Shown in pieces: positions 1 to 7,424 of a stretch of DNA of 23,466 bases (within the stretch, counting starts at the first letter, position 1; each line of letters starts with the position of its first letter). The notes beneath the pieces were generated by a model. That model was not told where the DNA came from, did not search any database, and saw only the letters and a list, made by a program, of their open reading frames with translations. The position numbers were made by a program, and so were the translations under genes. Location: IMG/VR virus record IMGVR_UViG_3300023215_002850, positions 1 through 23,466 of that record. The stretch is one strand, 5' to 3'. Source of the stretch: a virus.

Positions 1-407
1 ACCCCATGTGCTCGAAAGTCGCTATCTATGGCAAATCTTTGGCTGTCAAATTCTATTCTTTTTGCTTGGGATACGGTTGAGTAATCAGCGGCCTTTAAAA
101 TCATTCGGACCTTTCCTTCTGGGAGAAAGATCTTAAGTTGTGAGTTTGATTGGCTGTCGGCAAAATAGTCTTCGGGATAATTCTTTCCGTATAAAATTCG
201 TGCGGAAACAGTGGAGGATTGAGGTGTATAGGTTATAGGGGTTGTCGCTCCGGCGTTCCCGTAAATAGTATTGTAAGATTGGCTTGGTGTAGAAATGGTG
301 ATAACAGCATCTTTATAAACTGTTACATTCCGTGCAAAAGTATCGTGGAGGTCGTCCATTGCGTCATTACACGTAGTTTTTTCTGCAGTAGTTAAAAGAC
401 TTGCCAT
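1..407 (-). CDS. Partial phage structural protein, probably head-tail connector/neck
   Basis: An open frame starts at an ATG on the minus strand (bases 407-405) and stays open to the left window edge, giving at least 135 residues. It begins MASLLTTAEKTTCNDAMDDL and has a helical N-terminus followed by a beta-rich body, with segments such as LKIFLPEGKVRMILK and FDSQRFAIDSDFRAHG. That style (a short helix, then a small beta barrel mentioning a residue run like 'G-x-V-R' and a final 'D-x-R-x-H-G') is what I would expect of head-completion or neck proteins of tailed phages, but I cannot name a family. No Shine-Dalgarno is visible; a TATAAT-like box lies only 6 bases upstream of the ATG. It is transcribed away from the tail genes, so it opens a divergent gene block outside the window. 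That the frame is coding is fairly safe; the function is a guess from context. Confidence 0.65.
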   Translation of the reverse strand, partial: MASLLTTAEKTTCNDAMDDLHDTFARNVTVYKDAVITISTPSQSYNTIYGNAGATTPITYTPQSSTVSARILYGKNYPEDYFADSQSNSQLKIFLPEGKVRMILKAADYSTVSQAKRIEFDSQRFAIDSDFRAHG

Positions 408-474
408 ACTATTATTATACACTTTTATTTTTTTTTTTAGAAAAAACTTATTTTAAAAGCATAATTTATAAGAT
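408..474. promoter_or_regulatory. Divergent AT-rich intergenic region
   Basis: This 67-base gap separates the minus-strand gene from the plus-strand tail block. It holds an 11-T run (428-438), the minus-strand motif at 414-426 and, for the plus strand, a weaker relative AAAAGCATAAT (455-465) followed by TATAAG (467-472), only 2 bases before the ATG at 475. There is no purine-rich ribosome site before either gene. No stem-loop accompanies the T run, so I do not call a terminator. The simplest reading is a bidirectional late promoter region. Confidence 0.4.
414..426 (-). promoter_or_regulatory. Putative late promoter motif AAAAGTGTATAAT
   Basis: Read on the minus strand this is AAAAGTGTATAAT, 6 bases before the ATG at 407. 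The identical 13-mer lies at 20947-20959 on the plus strand before another start codon, and a one-base variant lies at 2225-2237. TATAAT matches a bacterial -10 box; no convincing -35 is present. Transcription beginning about 7 bases downstream would start at the initiation codon. The role as a promoter is inferred from recurrence and position. Confidence 0.55.
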
Positions 475-1236
475 ATGAAATCTATTTATAGCTTTACGGT
501 TCATTTAGTTGAGGAAGTTGACGAAACAACCAAAGAAAAGAGAAAAAACAAGGAAACGGGAAAACAGGAAGAGGTTGAGGTCACCAAAAAAGTCAAGAAA
601 AAGGTTCCCCACGAGATTGTTTTAAAGGAGCCGGGACGGCGGCAACTAGAAGATGCGGATATGGAATACTCTATTGAAATTAGCAGATGTGTTAAAAAGG
701 GCATCTTGACAAAAGCCATGTTGGCCAAAAAGTACTCGGATACGGGGGGAATTCTCACTGAGAAAGACGCGCAACGTTTAATAGATTTATACGGAGAATT
801 AGCAGAGCTCGAGAGAGAGGCCTCTACCCTAGGTATAAAAATAGGGGATAAGATCCCAGTAAAATCAAACGACAAATCTAAGGAAATCCACGGAAAACTC
901 GCTTTAACGCGCCGAGATATTGTTAATCTCGAATCTTCTTATCAAAGCTTGTTTAACCATACTGCCGACATTAAGGCACAAAATCGTGTGATTTTATGGT
1001 ATATAGTCAACTTAACATATGTAAAAAAAGAAGGTGATGAGAAGCTTCGTCCGCTTTTTGAGGGTGATACTTTCGAAGAGCAGGTAGATGATTATTACGA
1101 TCAAGACGAAAGAGGGGATGATTTATTTGGGGTAACGCATCCTAAGTTGGCTGCGTTGATAAGTTATTGGTATTTTAGCGCTTCTCCAACTAAAGAAGAA
1201 TTTGATAACTTGATCAGTGAGATCCAAACCAAATAA
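475..1236 (+). CDS. Putative tail assembly chaperone-like protein, first of pair
   Basis: This 253-residue acidic and lysine-rich protein has an N-terminal beta segment, a Lys/Glu-rich stretch (about residues 15-45), then long amphipathic helices (LTEKDAQRLIDLYGELAELE and the region around 135-180 containing HTADIKAQNRVILWYIVN). It ends with an acidic tail. I do not recognise a named family. Its place, in a two-gene overlap directly upstream of the tape measure, is where G/GT-type tail assembly chaperones sit in siphophages, and both genes share a similar helical design, which suggests that they are paralogues. Chaperones of this kind coat the tape measure during tail assembly and are absent from the finished virion. 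The last 20 bases overlap the next gene. The start ATG lacks a Shine-Dalgarno. Coding status is clear; the chaperone role is inferred from synteny. Confidence 0.7.
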   Translation: MKSIYSFTVHLVEEVDETTKEKRKNKETGKQEEVEVTKKVKKKVPHEIVLKEPGRRQLEDADMEYSIEISRCVKKGILTKAMLAKKYSDTGGILTEKDAQRLIDLYGELAELEREASTLGIKIGDKIPVKSNDKSKEIHGKLALTRRDIVNLESSYQSLFNHTADIKAQNRVILWYIVNLTYVKKEGDEKLRPLFEGDTFEEQVDDYYDQDERGDDLFGVTHPKLAALISYWYFSASPTKEEFDNLISEIQTK

Positions 1237-2206
1237 GGTTAATTATCGTTATTTGTTTAGGGATGTTGTTCTAGGGTTTTGTGAAATAGACCTCGAGGGG
1301 AAAACCCTTTTTATTAAGCACTTGTCGACCTTAGATCAGGTTGACTTAGAGGTTTTAGAGGAAAAGTTTTTTACCAAAGCACAAACTCGCGGTTTACCAA
1401 CTGAGCAAGAAGCCCTTGAACGCCTTCAGGATGAAGAAATGTGGACTAAGGGCGATGAAGCTAAGGTCAAAAGACAGGAGCAATACGTCGAGGGGGTAGA
1501 AAATGCACGCAAACAACTTTACCTTAAAACGGAACTTGACACCAACGAAAAACAACTAAAAGAGGGGCGCGACAAACTAGCAGAGCTTTTGTTCGACAAA
1601 GAGAAGTTGATTGGACAAACGTGTGAAAAATATTCACGAAATCGGGTGAGCGACCATTATATCTTAAAGTCTTTTTTCAAAGACAAAGGTCTTACCGCTT
1701 TAAATTACACAGACGAGGAAATGAGCGAACTTCCTATGACGGAACTGAAAACTCTCACGGAAGCGTATAATTCACATCTGGGCTTATTTACTGACAAAAA
1801 TGTTCAAGATTTGACGTTGCAGAACTTTTATGCTCCTTATTTTCCGTTTTGTGACAGTGTGATGAATTTTTTTAATAAGCCGCTTTTTCAGTTGTCATCT
1901 ACCCAAGTAAAGCTAATAGTATTCACACGTATGTTCAAAAATATATTTGAAAATTATCCAAAAATCCCGGAATCTATACGTCAAGATGCAACCAAAATTA
2001 TTGATTATGTCAACGCACAAGACAAAGCAAAAGATGCCCTAAGTAATCTAGACAAAGATGGTGCTTCGACTGTCATGGGGGCAACAAAGGAAGACTATGA
2101 GTATTTGGGACACCAGCAAAATCCTCAAGGACGCTCCCTTAGTTCCATGTTAAAGGCAAAAGGAGGTAAAATGGATATGAACGATTTAATGGAAACGATG
2201 ACATAA
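1217..2206 (+). CDS. Putative tail assembly chaperone-like protein, second of pair
   Basis: The frame runs 329 residues from a GTG at 1217, overlapping the previous gene by 20 bases in the +1 frame. The protein starts with a compact beta segment (VNYRYLFRDVVLGFCEIDL, then KTLFIKHLSTLDQVDLE), followed by a helical body (the regions QLYLKTELDTNEKQLKEGRDK and YILKSFF) and a FYAPYFPFCDSVMNFF segment. The 'display of a target, then D-Q-V-D-L-E' opening resembles assembly chaperones and hub-associated proteins of large phages. No ribosome site precedes the GTG, so expression is by translational coupling or by a frameshift that fuses it to the upstream gene, as in the G/GT pair of lambda. The frame is open only from 1214, so any shift must occur within 1214-1236. 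The role is inferred from location immediately before the tape measure. Confidence 0.7.
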   Translation: MRSKPNKVNYRYLFRDVVLGFCEIDLEGKTLFIKHLSTLDQVDLEVLEEKFFTKAQTRGLPTEQEALERLQDEEMWTKGDEAKVKRQEQYVEGVENARKQLYLKTELDTNEKQLKEGRDKLAELLFDKEKLIGQTCEKYSRNRVSDHYILKSFFKDKGLTALNYTDEEMSELPMTELKTLTEAYNSHLGLFTDKNVQDLTLQNFYAPYFPFCDSVMNFFNKPLFQLSSTQVKLIVFTRMFKNIFENYPKIPESIRQDATKIIDYVNAQDKAKDALSNLDKDGASTVMGATKEDYEYLGHQQNPQGRSLSSMLKAKGGKMDMNDLMETMT

Positions 2207-2224
2207 GGCGAACAAACATTTGAA

Positions 2225-2237
2225 AAAAGTGTATATT
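2225..2237 (+). promoter_or_regulatory. Putative late promoter motif AAAAGTGTATATT
   Basis: This element differs from the 13-mer at 414-426 (minus) and 20947-20959 (plus) by one base in the -10-like box. It lies in the 47-base gap between the chaperone-like genes and the tape measure, 16 bases before the ATG at 2254. The tape measure has no Shine-Dalgarno, so a separate transcript with a very short leader is plausible. Promoter function is inferred. Confidence 0.5.
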
Positions 2238-2253
2238 TTATTGATAGTGCACT

Positions 2254-5200
2254 ATGATCAAACTCGACGCCATCATTAATGACAAGAAGCTTCTCACCTC
2301 TATCCAAAAAGGCGTAGATACTTTTAATAAGTCTACATCAGGCAGAAGCAAGCTTAATCTTAAGATTAACGAAAAAGGGTTTCGTCAACCGTTGGGCCGC
2401 ATAACGGGAGACTTGGATAAATTTGAATCTGCATTAGCGGCTTCCAATGCTCGTGTTATTGCTTTCGGCGCATCTACTGCCGTCATTGGTGGAATGACTA
2501 AAGCTTTTAAAGAGTTAGCGCTCACCACCATAAATGTTCAAAAATCATTTGCTGACATCAATCGTATCCTAAATGTGAGCAACAGGGAGTTCGACCAATT
2601 TTCCACTCAGCTTTTCAACATAGGCAAGAGGACAGCTACTACTTTTGAGGATTCTTCTAAGGCAGCGCTTGAGTTTGCGCGGCAGGGCTTGAGTCTTAAC
2701 GAAACCTTAAAACGTACCGCTGACGCGTTAACTTTGGTGCGTTTAACTGGAGTTAATGCGGACAAAGCGGTGTCCTCACTGACAGCGGCGGTCAATGCTT
2801 TTCAACATACTTCTATTTCCACCACTGAAGTACTAAACAAATTTGTAGCAGTGGAAACAAAGTTTGCTGTGTCTGCACGAGACTTGATGGAAGGATTGGG
2901 TCGTGTGGGTTCAGCCGCAGTCGATGCAAAGGTAAATTTTAATGAATTGAACGCTATGGTTGCGGCCGTGCAACAGCAAACGGGTCGAGGTGGTGCGGTT
3001 ATAGGTAACGCTTTAAAAACTATTTTCACGAGGTTACAACGAAGAGATACGTTGACGGCTCTCGAATCCTATGGAATAGCAGTGAGGAATATTGAAGGGC
3101 AGACGCGCCCCGCCATGGCCATTTTACAAGATTTTGCAAAAACCTATGATACTCTTGCTGACTCGAATAAGGCTTACTTAAGGGAACAGGTGGCTGGAGT
3201 GTTTCAGGCAAATATTTTGTCCGCTATAGTTAAGGATTTAAACAGTAATACACAGGTGTATAACAGGGCTTTGACGGTATCGGCAGGTGCTACCAATGAA
3301 GCCGATATGGCTAACGCAAGGCTTAACAAAACACTAAGCGCTTTATTGTCCCAAACTGGCACAGAACTAATAAGACTTCAAGAAAACATAGGAAAAATCA
3401 CCTTTGAACCAATAGCTAAAGGTTTGTTGGGTCCATTTAAGGGCTTAATAGAAGGAATAAATAATCTTGTTGATGGTGAGGGTTTAGGTTCGGAGATTGC
3501 AAACGGACTATTAAAAGGAATACGCAATGTTTTAGCTGGACCCGGATTGGTGGGCGCTATTGCTATTATTGGCTCCACTGTTATTAAAACCGTCGGGTTT
3601 ATGGCAAAGGCTCTTCCAACCCTAGTGGGAATTACGACCCAAGTTCAGAAACGAGCCAACCTTGAAACTACCATTAGCGGGATGCTGGCTTCGGACGCAG
3701 GGCTAACAAAACAAATTGCAGCCAACGAAGGCAAGGCCGCCGTTCAAGCGGGTATTTTATTAGGAGCGGCTCAGAAGGCCGAAACAGCGTTCGCAGCGGC
3801 AGCTCTTACAACAGCGGCAATTGCTAAAAATTTAGCTGCCGCAGGAGTGACCACGAACAAAGCAGGCGCACTAGTGCCTCGTGGTCGCGGAGCATTCGGA
3901 AGAGGGGCTGAAGGTTTTATTCCCGGTGCTGCGGGAGAACTAAATGACATACATCGTGGAACCGGAGGAGTAAGTTCGTCGGCCCGTCCAGTTCATCTTC
4001 CTAATTTTGCATTTGCAGGGGGGGCTCGCGGAAGTATGATTGCCAATACTGGTGAACATATAGTTCCTAATTATCGAGGAGGAGGATCCGCTATTTTTAA
4101 CCCGGATATGGTAAGGGCAAACGGTGGTTTACCAAGGGGCGCAAAAAAAATAACAGCCTCGAAAGGCTATGTCCCGAATTTTGCTATAAAGCCCACCACA
4201 GCTTTGGGGGCCGGTACTTCACTAGATGCCTTAACAAAAGGCATTATATCTGGTCAGTATTCTGCGATTAATGTCGGCAGAAGTTATGATATCCAAGGCA
4301 AAACATATTCGGCTAGTACTATCAATGAAAAAATCTTGGCAGCAAGGGTCTCGAGGGACGCTAAAGTCAAAGGTAAAAAAGACAAAAAGGGAGCTAAAAA
4401 TGTGTTTTCAATACCGGCCGCGGAGCTTGCGGGAGGGATAGGGGCAATTGTGGGCTTCGCCACTCGCTCACCAGCGGTAGCAGCTACTAGCGAAACTGGA
4501 TTTGCTCAGCTTATAGCTGGAAAAAAGAGCCCGAACCCGCAGCTAGCAGCCTATCTGCAAAAAAACGCTACGGGGAAAAACAAAAAACGTATACAGCTAA
4601 CCGGCATACCCGTAGCAGCTCTTAATAGTCTGGGTGGAACGGGCGACGAGAAAGCAAAGCAAAGTATAGAAAGAAGATTTCGGAAGAAACTAAATAAATT
4701 TATGTTGCCTGCTTTAAATAGGTATACGTCCAATATATTTAAAGATTTACTAAAGGATGATGGCAAAGCCTTTGTTAAAAAACTCACCGAAAACAAAAGG
4801 AACGTTTTTTCTACTTCCGTCGAAGGGGGAATTTTTGAATCAGCCCTTCGGTTGGCAGGACGCAAGTCCAAAGCTTTTAAGGGTGATGACATGGCTCGAT
4901 TTGATTTTGAAGAGAGCGGGACAATTTCTCCCGCACTTGCTGACACTTTTTTTACAGGGAAAAAAGTAACGCGAGCAGATGCCAAACGGAGCGATACCGC
5001 ACCAAATATTAAAACCTTAATTGCAAAATCAGTTGGAACCCCAGAAACCGCTAATTCAATGTGGGAGGAACTCGTAAAACGAGGTGCTTCTCCGGTGACG
5101 GAGAAGGCGGCTCAGGGTTATGTTCCTAATTTTGCAGCTAGGGGTACGGTGGCAGCAAGGGTACAAAAAGGGAGGAGAGCCGCCCGGAACGCAGAGCAGC

Positions 5201-7389
5201 TTCAAATTACTACGCAGTCCGGTTTGACCGTATTGGTGAAGGGAATAGATTATAAGATTGTAGGTGGTAAGGCACGTTTTACGGCAGTCGGGGAACAAAA
5301 GGCTTTTAGCGCGGGAGGTTTAGAAAGGGGGGGCACATCTTTAATGTTAGCAGATGGTCGTATGGTGTTGTCCAATAAGCCGCTTCACGGGATGGCTGCC
5401 ATGCAGGCTGGAATTCCCGCCAGTAAAATTGAGAGCCTCGTAGTAGGAGGAGGTTTTCACAATGTAAATACAGGGAGGCTAACTTATACAGAAAGTGATT
5501 TTGTTCAGAGTAACAGGTTGCAACAAGTAGCGGGTGGTGCCGGAGGTTATGTTCCTAATTTTGCGAGGACGAGCTTGGCACGGAAGCTGGGTGGCCGTCC
5601 ATCAACATCAAAAAAAGTGGTTGACAAAATACTGAAGAAATTTGGTATAAGCAAGAGTTACGTGGCTAGTAAGAAAATGGTCGGTAAAATGAAAGATACA
5701 GGCTACTCGCTACTAGCAAAGGGGGGCGACAATAAAATTGTACAAGCACTGAATTATTTGGTTCGAAGCTTTACGGTTGGGTCGGCAAAAGGATTACCTA
5801 TTGCGGCGTTTGTGGCGGATGCAATAGCGAAATACGGTCTTGTAATAATTAGGCGGGTTATGGCGATAGTGAAGAATCTGCAGGCCGGGAATAGTGCTTT
5901 AAAAGGTGTACAATGGAAGGAGCAATTTGGGTCAACCGCTCAAGGCGGACTGCCCGGTTTTGCTAGTGGTTATGTTCCTAATTTTGGTGGTCTCGGAGCG
6001 GCCATTTCTCGGGAAAAAGGGGCGGGAATCCCTTCTTCGGCTATTCGTATTAGTTCTAGTCCCCGTTTTCAGAACGCACAGAATCCAGCGGGGTTAGCTG
6101 TTACCAATACATTGGATGAACCTAGAGGCTTAGCAGATGTTCCTAATTTTGCTGAGAGCGTTAGACAAATGGCGCAATGGGGCGGAGGATTAACCACAAC
6201 GATAGGCGCGAAGGAGGGCGGTTCTAAGAAAGTCCTCGCGGAAAAAGAAAAGCAATTGGCGCGACAGTTGGATAAAACTCTCAGGGACTATAAAAAAGGC
6301 AAAATAAGCCGAGACAAACTTAACAAGACAAGAGAGAAGTTGACCTCGACGATGAAGCTTACGGACGCAGCAGAAAAAAGGGTAGAGAAATCTGTTACTC
6401 GGAGAGCGAACGCTGTAGACAAAATGAATGCGAGGGGAGGAGTCGGCTTGATGGGTGGCAAGGGGGCCAAGGCCGGCGGTCCCGGCGGCGGCATGGGAGG
6501 TATAATGGCAATGATGCTGGTTCCTATGGCTGGGGGTATGGCCGAACAAGCAGTTGGGGGTCAAGGAGGCGCTGCTATTTCAGGGGCAGCTACGGGAGGA
6601 ATGATGGGGGGACTTTTGGGCGGTATGACCGGAGCTGCGATGGCCACAGCAGGTGTTGGAGGCGGGTTTATGGCTCCCACTTTTGCGGGGATGAAGGTTG
6701 GAGGGGTTGGTGGTCCCGCAGGAGTAGCAGTCGGGGCTGCTATAGGTATAACCATAGGAGCTATAATAGCGTGGAACTCGGCCGCAGAGAGCGCCACCGA
6801 TAAGCTACAAGCTTTCACCGCGGAACTTAACGCTAGTCTAAGCGGGGCCAACGCCTATGCTGCCGGTCGCAAAGCGATGGACGACGCCACCACAATGGAG
6901 CAGTTTGAAATTGCGGCAAATGCGGCTTCGAATGCGTTAATGGCTATTGACGACCCGGGGTTACGAAGAGCTTTAATAGAAAATAAAAATGAATTTCAAG
7001 AACTTACAAAAGTAATTCGGGAATACAAAGAAGAAGAGATGAAGCGCATCGTGCTTCAAAAGGGTATAGCCCAGATAACAGAAATGTTCCCCAAACAAGA
7101 GTTGTTTACCTCTAAGGCATTTTTAGAAGCGGCCGGAATAAAGGAAGGGACGTTCCGTTATTCGTTCCCCGAGGGCATGGGTCCTGATCCAGAAGGTGCG
7201 GGGAAAATCCAACGCAGCCTCGAACAGAAAAGCTTTAATCAGTTGTTACAGTATTTTAGAATGATAGGTACCACCCTTCCTGAGATGGAGAAGATTCAAA
7301 AGGCGTTGGCCGGGGGGGAACATGGATATTTGGGCAAAACGGTGGGGGGGGGGGTCAAGTTGCGCAAGAACAAATTTTCAGCAATTTAA
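2254..7389 (+). CDS. Tail tape measure protein, N-terminal part
   Basis: This 1,711-codon frame encodes the N-terminal two thirds of the tape measure, which sets tail length and is ejected with the DNA. Residues about 63-330 match the TP901-type tape measure core in style (FADINRILNVS, then ALEFARQGLSLNETLKRTAD, then MVAAVQQQTGRGG). Residues 580-1300 carry repeated VPNF motifs separated by unlike domains; one stretch (about 850-915) has a nuclease-like pattern. Residues about 1409-1511 are a Gly/Ala/Met-rich hydrophobic region, suited to membrane insertion during DNA entry. The frame ends with a junk-like tail (KLRKNKFSAI) just after an 11-G run at 7344-7354; the -1 frame continues smoothly as GGGGQVAQEQIFSNLKALTK into the next entry. 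I therefore treat both entries as one gene of about 2,711 residues. The start ATG lacks a ribosome site. Confidence 0.93.
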   Translation: MIKLDAIINDKKLLTSIQKGVDTFNKSTSGRSKLNLKINEKGFRQPLGRITGDLDKFESALAASNARVIAFGASTAVIGGMTKAFKELALTTINVQKSFADINRILNVSNREFDQFSTQLFNIGKRTATTFEDSSKAALEFARQGLSLNETLKRTADALTLVRLTGVNADKAVSSLTAAVNAFQHTSISTTEVLNKFVAVETKFAVSARDLMEGLGRVGSAAVDAKVNFNELNAMVAAVQQQTGRGGAVIGNALKTIFTRLQRRDTLTALESYGIAVRNIEGQTRPAMAILQDFAKTYDTLADSNKAYLREQVAGVFQANILSAIVKDLNSNTQVYNRALTVSAGATNEADMANARLNKTLSALLSQTGTELIRLQENIGKITFEPIAKGLLGPFKGLIEGINNLVDGEGLGSEIANGLLKGIRNVLAGPGLVGAIAIIGSTVIKTVGFMAKALPTLVGITTQVQKRANLETTISGMLASDAGLTKQIAANEGKAAVQAGILLGAAQKAETAFAAAALTTAAIAKNLAAAGVTTNKAGALVPRGRGAFGRGAEGFIPGAAGELNDIHRGTGGVSSSARPVHLPNFAFAGGARGSMIANTGEHIVPNYRGGGSAIFNPDMVRANGGLPRGAKKITASKGYVPNFAIKPTTALGAGTSLDALTKGIISGQYSAINVGRSYDIQGKTYSASTINEKILAARVSRDAKVKGKKDKKGAKNVFSIPAAELAGGIGAIVGFATRSPAVAATSETGFAQLIAGKKSPNPQLAAYLQKNATGKNKKRIQLTGIPVAALNSLGGTGDEKAKQSIERRFRKKLNKFMLPALNRYTSNIFKDLLKDDGKAFVKKLTENKRNVFSTSVEGGIFESALRLAGRKSKAFKGDDMARFDFEESGTISPALADTFFTGKKVTRADAKRSDTAPNIKTLIAKSVGTPETANSMWEELVKRGASPVTEKAAQGYVPNFAARGTVAARVQKGRRAARNAEQLQITTQSGLTVLVKGIDYKIVGGKARFTAVGEQKAFSAGGLERGGTSLMLADGRMVLSNKPLHGMAAMQAGIPASKIESLVVGGGFHNVNTGRLTYTESDFVQSNRLQQVAGGAGGYVPNFARTSLARKLGGRPSTSKKVVDKILKKFGISKSYVASKKMVGKMKDTGYSLLAKGGDNKIVQALNYLVRSFTVGSAKGLPIAAFVADAIAKYGLVIIRRVMAIVKNLQAGNSALKGVQWKEQFGSTAQGGLPGFASGYVPNFGGLGAAISREKGAGIPSSAIRISSSPRFQNAQNPAGLAVTNTLDEPRGLADVPNFAESVRQMAQWGGGLTTTIGAKEGGSKKVLAEKEKQLARQLDKTLRDYKKGKISRDKLNKTREKLTSTMKLTDAAEKRVEKSVTRRANAVDKMNARGGVGLMGGKGAKAGGPGGGMGGIMAMMLVPMAGGMAEQAVGGQGGAAISGAATGGMMGGLLGGMTGAAMATAGVGGGFMAPTFAGMKVGGVGGPAGVAVGAAIGITIGAIIAWNSAAESATDKLQAFTAELNASLSGANAYAAGRKAMDDATTMEQFEIAANAASNALMAIDDPGLRRALIENKNEFQELTKVIREYKEEEMKRIVLQKGIAQITEMFPKQELFTSKAFLEAAGIKEGTFRYSFPEGMGPDPEGAGKIQRSLEQKSFNQLLQYFRMIGTTLPEMEKIQKALAGGEHGYLGKTVGGGVKLRKNKFSAI
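3994..6153 (+). repeat. VPNF motif repeats in the tape measure
   Basis: The peptide motif GYVPNFA or close variants recurs at tape-measure residues 581 (HLPNFA), 638, 955, 1098, 1239 (ending FG) and 1295 (DVPNFA), with a relative HIVPNY near 602. At DNA level GTTCCTAATTTTG is identical in the copies near 5122, 5551, 5974 and 6139, while the copy near 4171 uses different codons. The stretches between motifs are 56-317 residues long and unlike each other. The repeats therefore punctuate a mosaic rather than form a regular repeat array. Confidence 0.85.
7344..7354 (+). other. Poly-G (11) tract at the frame break of the tape measure
   Basis: Eleven consecutive G residues follow GGT at 7341-7343. 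Upstream the coding frame is that of the ATG at 2254; downstream the -1 frame is open to 10388 and the conceptual join V-GGGG-QVAQEQIF is smooth. A 12-G version would make the gene continuous. A second, 7-G run lies at 7312-7318. The -1 frame is open from 7284, so a shift anywhere in 7284-7389 would work, but the G run is the obvious place. Confidence 0.85.
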
Positions 7390-7424
7390 AGGCGCTTACG
7401 AAAACAGATAAGCAGGGCATTGAG

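Noticed and set aside
223-240. GTGTATA similar to the promoter motif, with other weak copies near 3256 and 19945
   Set aside because: They lie inside genes and lack the AAAA extension or a start codon downstream.
423-440. Terminator-like T run
   Set aside because: There is no stem-loop before the 11 Ts, and a start codon lies on both sides, so a terminator would not make sense for either gene.
4551-4985. Minus-strand open frame of 144 codons
   Set aside because: It is antisense to a well-supported tape-measure stretch and has a low-complexity, Leu/Ser/Phe-rich product.
5116-6153. Spaced VPNF DNA repeats as a CRISPR array
   Set aside because: The repeats are coding, unequally spaced (168-429 bases) and diverged outside the short core.
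6190-6851. Overlapping minus-strand frames across the Gly-rich tape-measure region
   Set aside because: They follow from Gly/Ala codons read on the other strand; no ribosome site and no family match.
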